A stretch of 64,000 nucleotides of DNA from Flavobacteriaceae bacterium (lineage in GTDB: Bacteria; Bacteroidota; Bacteroidia; Flavobacteriales; Flavobacteriaceae): positions 1-64,000 of the forward strand of contig QXYU01000009.1 of assembly GCA_009886755.1 (NCBI GenBank), given 5' to 3'. Position numbers and translations under genes: made by a program. Below, one piece after another: positions 44,041 to 52,206 of the stretch (positions within the stretch are counted from its first letter, which is position 1; each line of letters opens with the position of its first letter). The notes under the pieces were generated by a model that saw only the letters and a list, made by a program, of their open reading frames with translations, had not been told where the DNA came from and did not search any database.

Positions 44041-45930
44041 TCAATAAGCCCTTTTTACTTTCCCTTCGTAAAAGTTCATAAATGCCCGATTTACCATACG
44101 ATTTCCACCCGGTGTAGGGTACTCTCCAGAGAAATACCAATCCCCTAAATTCTCAGGGCAGGCCTGGTGTAAGGACTTAATCGGCTGATAGACAATAGAC
44201 AACTCGGCTTGCATCTCATCCCCTCGAAGTAGCGTAGCAATTTTTTGTGAAATCTGTTCGTCTGAAAAAGGGGCATAAAAGGTTTGTACATGGTTTTTTT
44301 CCATCTGCTCTTCATCAGCCTTACAACGATTGTAAATAGTATCCAGTACTTCTTGATAGTTACCATTGTCTTTGTGTAATTCAATCGCTGCTTGAAAGGC
44401 AATAAAATCTTGCAGCTTGGCCATATCAATCCCGTAACAATCTGGATAACGAATTTGTGGCGCGCTGGAAACAACAATAATCTTTTTAGGCCCCAGTCGA
44501 TCCAACATTTTTAAAATGCTCTTTTTAAGAGTGGTTCCCCGAACAATACTATCGTCAATAATAACCAAGTTGTCGGAGGGTTTTACAACTCCATACGTAA
44601 TATCATAGACATGAGCCACTAGATCGTCTCTGCTGGAGTCTTCCGTGATAAATGTGCGGAGTTTGGCATCTTTGATCGCAATCTTCTCAATGCGGGGCTG
44701 CAGGGTAATCAAATGCTCCAGCGTTTTGTGATTAACCTTGTCTTTGTCAATCAATGCATTTGTCAACATTTGCTTGACATAAGTTTGGGCGGCCCCTACC
44801 ATCCCGTAAAAAGAAGTTTCTGCTGTGTTGGGTATATACGAGAAAACTGTATTCTCAAGATCTTCATTGACTTCTTCCATTACTTTAGGAAAAAGCAAGC
44901 TTCCCAATTCCTTTCTTTCTTTATAAATCTCCGCATCACTCCCGCGAGAAAAATAGATTCGCTCAAAAGAACACGCTTTTTTGGGGAGCGGTGGAACAAT
45001 TTCTTTGATATTGGTTTCCCCTCCTTTTTTCATGAGCAAAGCATGACCAGGAGTCAATTCTTGAACAGATTCAAAAGGTACATTGAAAACAGTTTGGATC
45101 ACAGGGCGCTCAGAAGCCACCACAACTATCTCATCGTTTTCCATAAAGTAGGCCGGGCGAATCCCAGCAGGATCACGGAGCACAAAAGCATCACCATGAC
45201 CTAATAAGCCCGCCATAGCGTAGCCTCCATCCCAGTTTTTAGCAGCCTTACGCAGTACTTTGTGCATTTTCAATCGGGCTGCAATATGAGGCGAAGCTTC
45301 GGCCTTAGTATAGCCCTCCGCTTTCAGTTTTTTATAAATCTTAGCCACGGCAGAATCTAAAAAATGACCGATTTTTTCCATTACTGTAATGGTATCTGCC
45401 TGTTCTTTTGGATGCTGACCCAGATCCACTAGATTACTAAACAACTCGTGAACATTGGTCATGTTAAAATTCCCTGCTACAATCAGATTCCGGTGCATCC
45501 AATTGTTTTGGCGCAAAAAGGGATGGACACTTTCCAAGCTGTTTTTACCAAATGTTCCATAACGAACATGCCCCAAAAGCAATTCTCCTAGATAAGGCGC
45601 TTCCTGTTTGAGTTGTTCTGCATCTTCCAACAAGCTTGGATTTTCTTTTATGGCTAAAGAAATTCGTTTGTTGATTTTCTTGAATATCGACTGAATCGGT
45701 TGGTCATCATTGGAGCGAACACGGCTGATGTAGCGCTGTCCAGGGGACATATTGAATTTGATACTGGCAAAGCCTGCTCCATCTTGGCCCCGATTGTGTT
45801 GTTTCTCCATCATCAAATACATCTTGTTGATCCCATAGAGTGCCGTACCATACTTTTCTTGATAGTACGACAGAGGCTTTTTGAGGTGGATCAGGGCAAT
45901 TCCACATTCGTGTTTGATGATATCACTCAT
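44041..45930 (-). CDS. purF: Amidophosphoribosyltransferase
   Basis: A 629-residue class II glutamine amidotransferase/PRTase. The N-terminal region has HECGIALI, whose Cys (near residue 9) is the nucleophile, with the mature-like N-terminus SDIIKHE; the DDSIVRGTTLKK motif is the PRPP site. It makes 5-phosphoribosylamine, the first step of purine synthesis. At 629 residues it is longer than the about 505-residue E. coli enzyme, with extra helical segments (HFLDSAVAKIYKKLKAEGY), which is usual for one Bacteroidota form. Last gene of the purN-rnhA-pfkB-purF operon. Confidence 0.9.
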   Translation of the reverse strand: MSDIIKHECGIALIHLKKPLSYYQEKYGTALYGINKMYLMMEKQHNRGQDGAGFASIKFNMSPGQRYISRVRSNDDQPIQSIFKKINKRISLAIKENPSLLEDAEQLKQEAPYLGELLLGHVRYGTFGKNSLESVHPFLRQNNWMHRNLIVAGNFNMTNVHELFSNLVDLGQHPKEQADTITVMEKIGHFLDSAVAKIYKKLKAEGYTKAEASPHIAARLKMHKVLRKAAKNWDGGYAMAGLLGHGDAFVLRDPAGIRPAYFMENDEIVVVASERPVIQTVFNVPFESVQELTPGHALLMKKGGETNIKEIVPPLPKKACSFERIYFSRGSDAEIYKERKELGSLLFPKVMEEVNEDLENTVFSYIPNTAETSFYGMVGAAQTYVKQMLTNALIDKDKVNHKTLEHLITLQPRIEKIAIKDAKLRTFITEDSSRDDLVAHVYDITYGVVKPSDNLVIIDDSIVRGTTLKKSILKMLDRLGPKKIIVVSSAPQIRYPDCYGIDMAKLQDFIAFQAAIELHKDNGNYQEVLDTIYNRCKADEEQMEKNHVQTFYAPFSDEQISQKIATLLRGDEMQAELSIVYQPIKSLHQACPENLGDWYFSGEYPTPGGNRMVNRAFMNFYEGKVKRAY

Positions 45931-45943
45931 TCATTAAAGGTAT

Positions 45944-46873
45944 TTATGCAAGGTCGATTTCAAATTTTGTCAATTGATCAAAAGCCCGTAATCGTTGCTG
46001 GATTTTCTCTTCCGTTAGTGTCTCTAGGTTTTGAGGGCCAAATTTTTCTACCGTAAAAGAAGCCATAGCCGAAGCGTATACAATGGCTGATTTCATGGCT
46101 TCAAAAGAGATGGTTCCTGTTTGTGCCAAATAAGCTGCAAAGCCTCCTACAAAACTATCCCCGGCGCCTGTGGGATCAAATATTTCTTCCAAAGGAAGGG
46201 CTGGCGCACAAAAGACTTCTTCCTTGTGGAAAAGTAATGCTCCGTGCTCTCCTTTTTTGATAATCACATATTTGGGACCCATTTGCTGAATCATCTTCGC
46301 GGCTTTGACCAATGAATTTTGAGCCGTTAACTGTCGTGCTTCCTCATCATTAATACACAAGACATCCACACGAGGAATCACAGCATCAAGTTCCGAACGG
46401 AAACTGTCCATCCAGTAGTTCATCGTATCCATGATTACCAATTTCGGTCGCGATGTCATTTGATCCAATACAGCTGCTTGATTGAGAGGATTTAAGTTAC
46501 CTAGTAAAACAATCTCGGACTTAGTCCAAGCAGTTGGAACTTTTGGGTCAAACTGCATCAAAACATTCAAGTCTGTTTGAAGCGTTGTTCGTGTATTGAG
46601 ATCGTTGTGGTAGCGTCCGCTCCAGAAAAACGTTTTACCCCCAGCAATGGTTTCGACTCCCGATAAATCAATGTTTCGTTTCCGAAGCATTTCCAAATGG
46701 GCTTCTTCAAAATCGTCGCCAATGATCGAAATAACACTCACTTCAACATCCAACTGGCTTGCCGCCAATGCAATGTAGGTGGCGCAGCCTCCTAGGATTT
46801 TATCCACTTTATCAAAAGGGGTTTCGATGGCATCATAGGCCATCGTACCTACTACTAAGAGTTTGTTTTTCAT
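45944..46873 (-). CDS. PfkB-family kinase, probable nucleoside or ribose kinase
   Basis: From the ATG at 46873 the protein has 309 residues. The N-terminus is LLVVGTMAYDAIETPFDKVDKILGGCATYIA; cut here: GTMAYD, GGCATY. The C-terminal DPTGAGDSFVGG carries the catalytic Asp. It resembles adenosine-kinase or sugar-kinase-like members found next to purine genes. The ATG at 46882 adds only MYS and overlaps the -7 box TATATTTG (46887-46880), so the later one is preferred. Operon position between rnhA and purF, 13 bases before purF, suggests nucleoside salvage, by inference. Confidence 0.8.
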   Translation of the reverse strand: MKNKLLVVGTMAYDAIETPFDKVDKILGGCATYIALAASQLDVEVSVISIIGDDFEEAHLEMLRKRNIDLSGVETIAGGKTFFWSGRYHNDLNTRTTLQTDLNVLMQFDPKVPTAWTKSEIVLLGNLNPLNQAAVLDQMTSRPKLVIMDTMNYWMDSFRSELDAVIPRVDVLCINDEEARQLTAQNSLVKAAKMIQQMGPKYVIIKKGEHGALLFHKEEVFCAPALPLEEIFDPTGAGDSFVGGFAAYLAQTGTISFEAMKSAIVYASAMASFTVEKFGPQNLETLTEEKIQQRLRAFDQLTKFEIDLA

Positions 46874-46912
46874 AGAGTACAAATATACTATTTCTGTTGG
46901 GGCTCACTCATT

Positions 46913-47392
46913 TTATTCACGTTCTCGATGCAGTCGTTCGTAATAGCTGTCTTTGAGCTTTTCTTTTGACTTGGCTGCTTTCACTGCCAGCTGATCGCAC
47001 CACTCATTTTGAGGGTGTTGATTGTGGCCTTTGATCCACTGAAAATGAACTTTATGACGACGGTATACCTTTAAGAAACGTTGCCATAGGTCTTCATTTT
47101 TTTTCCCTTTAAATTGTTTTTTCTCCCAACCAAAAACCCATTTTTTTTCTACCGCATCCACGACATATTTTGAATCCGAATAAACGACGACTTCCAAAGG
47201 GGATTTTTGCAATAACTCCAAACCCACGATCACTGCCATTAACTCCATTCGATTGTTGGTTGTCAGTTCAAATCCTTGCGAAAAAGACTTTTGATATTGC
47301 TGTCCGGCCCATTCCAAATGAATTCCGTATCCTCCTGGACCGGGATTACCAAGGGCAGAACCGTCTGTGTAGAGATAGATCGTTTTAGACAT
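46913..47392 (-). CDS. rnhA: Ribonuclease HI
   Basis: A 159-residue RNase HI. The catalytic residues are visible: Asp in YTDGSALGNPGPGG (near residue 9), Glu in MELMAVI, Asp in YSDSKYVVD, and His/Asp in GHNQHPQNEWCDQLA. It cuts RNA in RNA:DNA hybrids in the cytosol. It overlaps the purN stop by 8 bases, so it is in the purine operon. The C-terminal extension KSKEKLKDSYYERLHRERE is basic-acidic and unremarkable. Confidence 0.94.
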   Translation of the reverse strand: MSKTIYLYTDGSALGNPGPGGYGIHLEWAGQQYQKSFSQGFELTTNNRMELMAVIVGLELLQKSPLEVVVYSDSKYVVDAVEKKWVFGWEKKQFKGKKNEDLWQRFLKVYRRHKVHFQWIKGHNQHPQNEWCDQLAVKAAKSKEKLKDSYYERLHRERE

Positions 47393-47954
47393 GACGCATA
47401 AATATCTTTTCGATCGTTTGTGGAAAGTGCTTGTATTCTAACTGATGTACCTTCTGGGCGATTGTTTCAGGGGTGTCGTTGGAATCAAGTGCTACAGACG
47501 CTTGATGGATGATCCCTCCTTCATCATAATGCTCATTTACGTAATGTATCGTAATTCCCGTTTGCTTGTCTCCTTGTTGATGAACCGCTTCATGAACACG
47601 GCTTCCATACATTCCTTTACCGCCGTATTTTGGCAATAAAGCCGGATGAATATTAATAATCTGATTGGGAAATGCTTCAACAAATGCAGCGGAAATCAAC
47701 AACAAAAAACCCGCTAGGACAATTCCATCGATGCCTCGTTCTTGAATTTGAGAAAGCACCTTTCCGGAATTAAAATCGGTTTTATTAAAGACAAAAACAG
47801 GACAACCATAAGGCTTCATCCGCTCGATAACCCCTGCTCTAGGGTTATTTGTCCATATGCTATCCACCTGCAACTGCTGGCTTTCTGAAAAATATTTTGC
47901 GATATTTTCCGCATTAGTTCCGCTTCCTGAAGCAAATATGGCTATTTTTTTCAC
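47385..47954 (-). CDS. purN: Phosphoribosylglycinamide formyltransferase
   Basis: From the GTG at 47954 the protein has 189 residues and starts [17 protein letters not shown], exactly as in the family; the ATG at 47999 adds 15 residues with no counterpart. The active-site Asn, His and Asp lie in [12 protein letters not shown] and [13 protein letters not shown]. It transfers formyl from 10-formyl-THF to GAR. First gene of purN-rnhA-pfkB-purF. The 139 bases to acpP hold divergent promoters. Confidence 0.92.
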   Translation of the reverse strand: MKKIAIFASGSGTNAENIAKYFSESQQLQVDSIWTNNPRAGVIERMKPYGCPVFVFNKTDFNSGKVLSQIQERGIDGIVLAGFLLLISAAFVEAFPNQIINIHPALLPKYGGKGMYGSRVHEAVHQQGDKQTGITIHYVNEHYDEGGIIHQASVALDSNDTPETIAQKVHQLEYKHFPQTIEKIFMRHV

Positions 47955-48040
47955 AAAGAAAATGGTCTTTGGCACCCCCTTACACAAGGGTTCGTCCAAT
48001 TTTACACCACAAAGAAAAGTTATATTTTATAGTGCAGATG

Positions 48041-48069
48041 TTGTTTTCCTTCAAAGTTTTATATTTTTG
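48041..48069 (+). promoter_or_regulatory. Promoter of acpP
   Basis: TTG at 48041-48043, 18 bases, TATTTTTG at 48062-48069, then 24 bases to the ATG. Perfect Bacteroidota promoter geometry for a highly expressed gene. Confidence 0.75.
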
Positions 48070-48093
48070 TCCACAACATTTAAACTTAAAATC

Positions 48094-48327
48094 ATGTCAG
48101 ATATTTCTTCACGCGTCAAAGCAATCATTGTAGATAAGCTAGGCGTTGACGAAAATGAAGTTGTTTCCGAAGCCAATTTCACCAATGATCTAGGAGCAGA
48201 TTCACTAGATACAGTGGAACTAATTATGGAATTTGAGAAAGAATTTGATATTCAAATTCCTGACGACCAAGCCGAAAATATTGCAACGGTAGGTCAAGCT
48301 ATCCAATTTATTGAACAAGCACAGTAA
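48094..48327 (+). CDS. acpP: Acyl carrier protein
   Basis: A 77-residue acyl carrier protein. [12 protein letters not shown] has the Ser (near 38) that receives 4'-phosphopantetheine; the chain is acidic with the usual four helices. The ATG at 48094 gives the usual N-terminus [14 protein letters not shown]; the longer open frame from 47857 lies upstream of the promoter and is not coding. It carries growing fatty acyl chains in the cytosol. Followed after 12 bases by fabF, with which it forms an operon. Confidence 0.96.
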   Translation: MSDISSRVKAIIVDKLGVDENEVVSEANFTNDLGADSLDTVELIMEFEKEFDIQIPDDQAENIATVGQAIQFIEQAQ

Positions 48328-48339
48328 ACAACAAGTGCC

Positions 48340-49590
48340 ATGAATCCAAGACGTGTAGTCGTTACTGGATTGGGAGCACTTACCCCTATTGGTAACACCC
48401 TCCCAGCATACTGGGAGGGTTTGTTATCTGGTACTAGTGGGGCGGCCCCAATCACTTACTTTGACGCAAGCCTATTCAAAACAAAATTTGCTTGTGAACT
48501 AAAGGGATATGACCCTTTAGATCACTTTGATCGGAAAGAAGCGCGCAAAATCGACCGCTTTGCTCAATACGCCATAGTAGCGACCGACGAAGCTTTGCAG
48601 GACTCTGGTTTGGACCTTGACAAAATTGACAAGGACCGAGTCGGTGTTATCTGGGGGGCCGGAATTGGGGGCCTCGAGACCTTTCAAAATGAAGTTCTAA
48701 ACTTTGCTGCTGGAGATGGTAGCCCTCGTTTCAATCCATTCTTTATCCCCAAAATGATTGCGGATATTGCCCCTGGAATGATTTCTATAAAACATGGTTT
48801 TGCAGGGCCAAATTTTGCAACCGTATCGGCTTGTGCCTCCTCGGCCAATGCCTTGATTGATGCCTTAAACTATATCCGACTTGGCTATTCTGACATTATG
48901 GTCAGTGGCGGATCAGAGGCCTGTGTCACGATCGCTGGCATGGGAGGATTTAACGCTATGCATGCCCTGTCAACCCGAAATGATGATCCTAAAAAAGCTT
49001 CTCGACCCTTTGACAAAGACCGTGACGGTTTTGTCCTTGGAGAAGGTGCCGGATCAATAATACTCGAAGAATACGAACATGCCAAAGCACGTGGTGCCAC
49101 TATTTATGCCGAATTGGTTGGCGGTGGCTTGTCAGCCGATGCCCACCACATGACAGCTCCACACCCAGAAGGTTTAGGAGCGATCAAAGTAATGCAAAAC
49201 TGCTTAAGAGACTCTGGACTCGAAATTTCCGATGTGGATGCCATCAATATGCATGGAACCTCTACTCCTTTGGGTGATATCGCCGAGTCAAAAGCCCTTA
49301 AAGAAGTATTTGGGGAACATTTATACGACATGAATATTAACTCCACCAAATCCATGACAGGACACCTGTTGGGAGCGGCTGGAGCCATTGAAGCCATTGC
49401 TTCTATTTTGGCGATCAAACATCAAATCGTACCCCCTACTATCAACCACCAAACAGCAGACGAGAACATTGACCCAAAAATCAATTTTACCTTTGGAAAA
49501 GCACAAGAGCGAAAAATTGATGTGGCACTATCCAACACCTTTGGGTTTGGAGGACACAACGCCTGTGTTGCTTTCAAGAAAATTTCCTAA
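48340..49590 (+). CDS. fabF: Beta-ketoacyl-ACP synthase II
   Basis: A 416-residue condensing enzyme. The catalytic Cys is in VSACASSANAL, the two His in NMHGTSTPLGD and NSTKSMTGHLLGAAGA (His in GHLLG), and FGFGGHNACVAFK ends the protein. It elongates acyl-ACP in type II fatty-acid synthesis. The 5' part of the gene, codons about 18-30, contains an unusually strong hairpin (separate entry). It shares the acpP transcript and precedes rnc by 9 bases. Confidence 0.96.
   Translation: MNPRRVVVTGLGALTPIGNTLPAYWEGLLSGTSGAAPITYFDASLFKTKFACELKGYDPLDHFDRKEARKIDRFAQYAIVATDEALQDSGLDLDKIDKDRVGVIWGAGIGGLETFQNEVLNFAAGDGSPRFNPFFIPKMIADIAPGMISIKHGFAGPNFATVSACASSANALIDALNYIRLGYSDIMVSGGSEACVTIAGMGGFNAMHALSTRNDDPKKASRPFDKDRDGFVLGEGAGSIILEEYEHAKARGATIYAELVGGGLSADAHHMTAPHPEGLGAIKVMQNCLRDSGLEISDVDAINMHGTSTPLGDIAESKALKEVFGEHLYDMNINSTKSMTGHLLGAAGAIEAIASILAIKHQIVPPTINHQTADENIDPKINFTFGKAQERKIDVALSNTFGFGGHNACVAFKKIS
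48391..48428 (+). other. Strong mRNA hairpin inside the start of fabF
   Basis: ACCCTCCCAG (48397-48406), loop CATA, CTGGGAGGGT (48411-48420) pair perfectly over ten bases; GGTAAC (48391-48396) also pairs with GTTATC (48423-48428) past a two-base bulge, giving a 16-bp stem. It lies 63 bases after the acpP stop, in codons for NTLPAYWEGLLSG, which are themselves conserved. A role in acpP 3'-end formation, stability or RNase III cleavage is inference. Confidence 0.6.
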
Positions 49591-49599
49591 TTTGGGGGA

Positions 49600-50322
49600 G
49601 TGAATCTCTTTAGAACCATACTTAGACCCCGTTTGACCCCAAGCGGGGTTTTTTATACCCAATTGAAAAAGATTCTGGGGTTCAAACCAAAGGATTGGTC
49701 GATCTATGAAGAAGCCTTTACCCACCGCTCAATGAATATTCGCAACAATAACGGAATTACCGTCAATTATGAGCGCTTAGAGTTTCTTGGTGATGCCATG
49801 TTAGGTACCATCGTATCTGCTTTTCTCTATCGCCATTTTTCCGAAGCGAAAGAAGGGGAGTTAACCAATCTTCGAGCCAAAATTGTCAGTCGCGAAAATC
49901 TAAATGCCGTCGGTACTCATATGAAGCTACTGGAGCAAGTAGAAAGCACGCATCCCAAAGCTAGTTTTGGGATCGACATCAACGGAAATCTTCTTGAAGC
50001 ACTTATTGGAGCCGTATTTGTCGAAAAAGGCTATGAAGGTTGCAAACGCTTTGTATTAACCAAAATCATCGACAAATATGTGAATTTAGAGACCCTAGAC
50101 ACTCGCATTTTGAGCTATAAAAGCACCTTGATAGAATGGGGTCAGAAAAAGAAACTCCGAATCAAGTTCTATACCAAGAAAGATGCGGGTCTGGATCCTA
50201 AAATCAATTATGCTACCGTGATTATGATTGATGACCGTGTATTAGTCAAAGCACGTGGAATATCGAAGAAAAAATCCGAAGAAAAAGCAGCTAAACGCGC
50301 CTATTACAAATTGAATTTGTAG
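49600..50322 (+). CDS. rnc: Ribonuclease III
   Basis: A 240-residue RNase III. The endonuclease signature ERLEFLGDAML is at about 67-77, with Glu and Asp of the metal site, followed by LEALIGAVFVEKGY for the second acidic cluster; residues about 160-240 form the double-stranded-RNA-binding domain (YKSTLIEWGQKK, KKKSEEKAAKRAYYKL). It processes rRNA and other duplex RNA. The start is GTG at 49600 preceded by a purine-rich GGGGGAG. An intrinsic-terminator-like hairpin is inside codons 9-19. Part of the acpP-fabF-rnc run. Confidence 0.94.
   Translation: MNLFRTILRPRLTPSGVFYTQLKKILGFKPKDWSIYEEAFTHRSMNIRNNNGITVNYERLEFLGDAMLGTIVSAFLYRHFSEAKEGELTNLRAKIVSRENLNAVGTHMKLLEQVESTHPKASFGIDINGNLLEALIGAVFVEKGYEGCKRFVLTKIIDKYVNLETLDTRILSYKSTLIEWGQKKKLRIKFYTKKDAGLDPKINYATVIMIDDRVLVKARGISKKKSEEKAAKRAYYKLNL
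49626..49654 (+). terminator. Terminator-like hairpin within the 5' end of rnc
   Basis: ACCCCGTTT (49626-49634), loop GACCCC, AAGCGGGGT (49641-49649) pair over nine bases with one T-G, and are directly followed by a run of six T (49649-49654). It is a canonical intrinsic terminator by shape, 36 bases after the fabF stop, but it lies 26 bases inside rnc. It may end most acpP-fabF transcripts and let only some reach rnc. Confidence 0.6.
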
Positions 50323-50326
50323 TCCC

Positions 50327-50788
50327 ATGGGAAAACACTATTTGCTAGAATCTGTTACGGAAGATACCTTCGATCTGTGGGCTATTCACTCGAGTCTGGC
50401 GCCCTATCAGGTTGCTTTTGCACTTAATAAGTACTACCAAACGGGTTTTCGCCGCCATCGAAACCCTGTTTTATTAGAAACTAAAAAAGCCTCTTTTGAA
50501 CGTTTTCATTGGGAAGTCCCTAACAAAGATATTCACCTGGAATTAGTTTCCAATCGCTATTCGTATCAAGAAAAAAGTCAAGCCAGCTTTTCATTGTTTG
50601 ACATACCCCAAACAAAAGAAGTATATTTGGCACCGAAACTGAATACAATAGACTATTTTATTTTGCAATACGGTCACGCAAACCTCTCTAATTTAAGTGA
50701 GGAAAAAATCCGCTCTGCGCCTTTTGAAATGGTTTATAAAGTTGCTCTCGATGAGCAACCACCCGAATTGAATTTAATATTTGACTAA
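50327..50788 (+). CDS. IPExxxVDY-family protein of unknown function
   Basis: A 153-residue soluble protein, recognised by its place between rnc and pyk in Bacteroidota and by the motif APKLNTIDYFIL (about residues 104-115), a relaxed version of IPExxxVDYFL. No catalytic motif is visible. Charged beta-rich N-terminal half (YLLESVTEDTFDLWAIHS) and C-terminal helix. Its TAA overlaps the pyk ATG by one base, so the two are cotranscribed. Function unknown. Confidence 0.78.
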   Translation: MGKHYLLESVTEDTFDLWAIHSSLAPYQVAFALNKYYQTGFRRHRNPVLLETKKASFERFHWEVPNKDIHLELVSNRYSYQEKSQASFSLFDIPQTKEVYLAPKLNTIDYFILQYGHANLSNLSEEKIRSAPFEMVYKVALDEQPPELNLIFD

Positions 50789-52206
50789 TGCAAAAAAAAA
50801 CGAAGATAGTTGCCACACTGGGGCCTGCCTCAAGCAGTCCCGAGGTGATGGAGCAGATGATACGTAGTGGCGTGGATGTCTTTCGAATCAATTTTTCTCA
50901 TGCCGATTATGAGGATGTAACAGAACGAATCAAAATGATTCGAAGCCTCAATGAAAAACTAAATACCAACACTTCCATTTTAGCCGACCTCCAAGGACCC
51001 AAACTCCGCGTGGGTCAGATGGAAGAAGGAACAGAAGTTGATGAAGGCGATGAAGTACGCTTCCTAACAGATGCTCCCTTTTTAGGGAATCGGGAAAAAG
51101 CCTACATGACTTACAAGAATTTCCCTAATGACGTAAAAGCTGGAGAACGCATTCTTTTAGACGACGGGAAACTTATTTTTGAAGTTGTTCGCACCGAAGC
51201 CAGTGAAGTTGTAGCACGTGTCATTCAAGGAGGACCCTTCAAGTCCAAAAAAGGAGTAAACCTTCCCAATACGGACATTTCATTACCAGCACTTACGGCA
51301 AAAGATATTGAAGATGCCAAATTTGCGATCTCTCAAAATGTAGACTGGCTCGCACTTTCTTTTGTTCGTAACAGTCAAGACTTAAACGACCTCAGAACCC
51401 TGATTGAACAAGAAACAGACCAGAAAATCCCCATCATTTCTAAAATTGAAAAGCCTGAGGCCATTGAAAATATTGATAAAATCATTGCCTATAGTGACGG
51501 ACTGATGGTTGCACGTGGTGACTTGGGTGTAGAAATTCCAGCCGCGGAAGTCCCATTGATTCAGAAAAAACTGGTTCAAGCTGCCAAAAAAGCGCGAATC
51601 CCTGTCATTATTGCTACTCAAATGATGGAGACGATGATTGATAGTCGAACCGCTACTCGTGCAGAAGTAAATGATGTTGCCAACTCTGTAATGGACGGAG
51701 CTGATGCTGTGATGCTCTCCGGGGAAACCTCCGTAGGAAAATATCCTGTTCAAGTTATCGAGACCATGTCTGCTATTTTGCAAAGCGTGGAAAATTCCGA
51801 TCTTATCCAAGTGCCACATCAGCCACCAACGATTCGTACCAAACGCTATATCACCAAATCCGTTTGTTTTCATGCCGCCCACATGGCCAATGAAATCAAG
51901 GTAAAAGCCATTTGCACCCTGACCAATAGCGGCTATACCGCCTTCCAGATATCAGCGTGGCGCCCTCAATCGCATGTGTTGGTCTTTACTTCCAACAAAC
52001 GTATCCTTACACAGCTCAATTTACTTTGGGGTGTCAAAGCCTTTTATTATGATGCCTTTGAAAGCACTGACAATACGGTTCAGCAGATCAATGCCATCGC
52101 ACACGAAAAGGGATATGTCGAAAAAGGGGATATGTTGATTAACCTTGCAGCCATGCCTATCAAGGAAAAAGGAATGGTCAATACACTCCGTATATCGGTT
52201 GTTTAA
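50788..52206 (+). CDS. pyk: Pyruvate kinase
   Basis: A 472-residue pyruvate kinase. KTKIVATLGPASSS opens it, VFRINFSHA and LADLQGPKLRVG follow, the active-site Lys is in IISKIEKPEAIENI, MVARGDLGVEIP is the Mg site, and MLSGETSVGKYP lies after it. The C-terminal domain ends with VNTLRISVV. It makes pyruvate and ATP from PEP and ADP. Length fits the type II-like short bacterial form. Convergent with dinB, overlapping by 4 bases. Confidence 0.95.
   Translation: MQKKTKIVATLGPASSSPEVMEQMIRSGVDVFRINFSHADYEDVTERIKMIRSLNEKLNTNTSILADLQGPKLRVGQMEEGTEVDEGDEVRFLTDAPFLGNREKAYMTYKNFPNDVKAGERILLDDGKLIFEVVRTEASEVVARVIQGGPFKSKKGVNLPNTDISLPALTAKDIEDAKFAISQNVDWLALSFVRNSQDLNDLRTLIEQETDQKIPIISKIEKPEAIENIDKIIAYSDGLMVARGDLGVEIPAAEVPLIQKKLVQAAKKARIPVIIATQMMETMIDSRTATRAEVNDVANSVMDGADAVMLSGETSVGKYPVQVIETMSAILQSVENSDLIQVPHQPPTIRTKRYITKSVCFHAAHMANEIKVKAICTLTNSGYTAFQISAWRPQSHVLVFTSNKRILTQLNLLWGVKAFYYDAFESTDNTVQQINAIAHEKGYVEKGDMLINLAAMPIKEKGMVNTLRISVV

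Noticed and set aside
47857-48093. N-terminal extension of the acpP frame
   Set aside because: It lies upstream of the consensus acpP promoter, overlaps purN on the other strand, and acyl carrier proteins start at the ATG at 48094.
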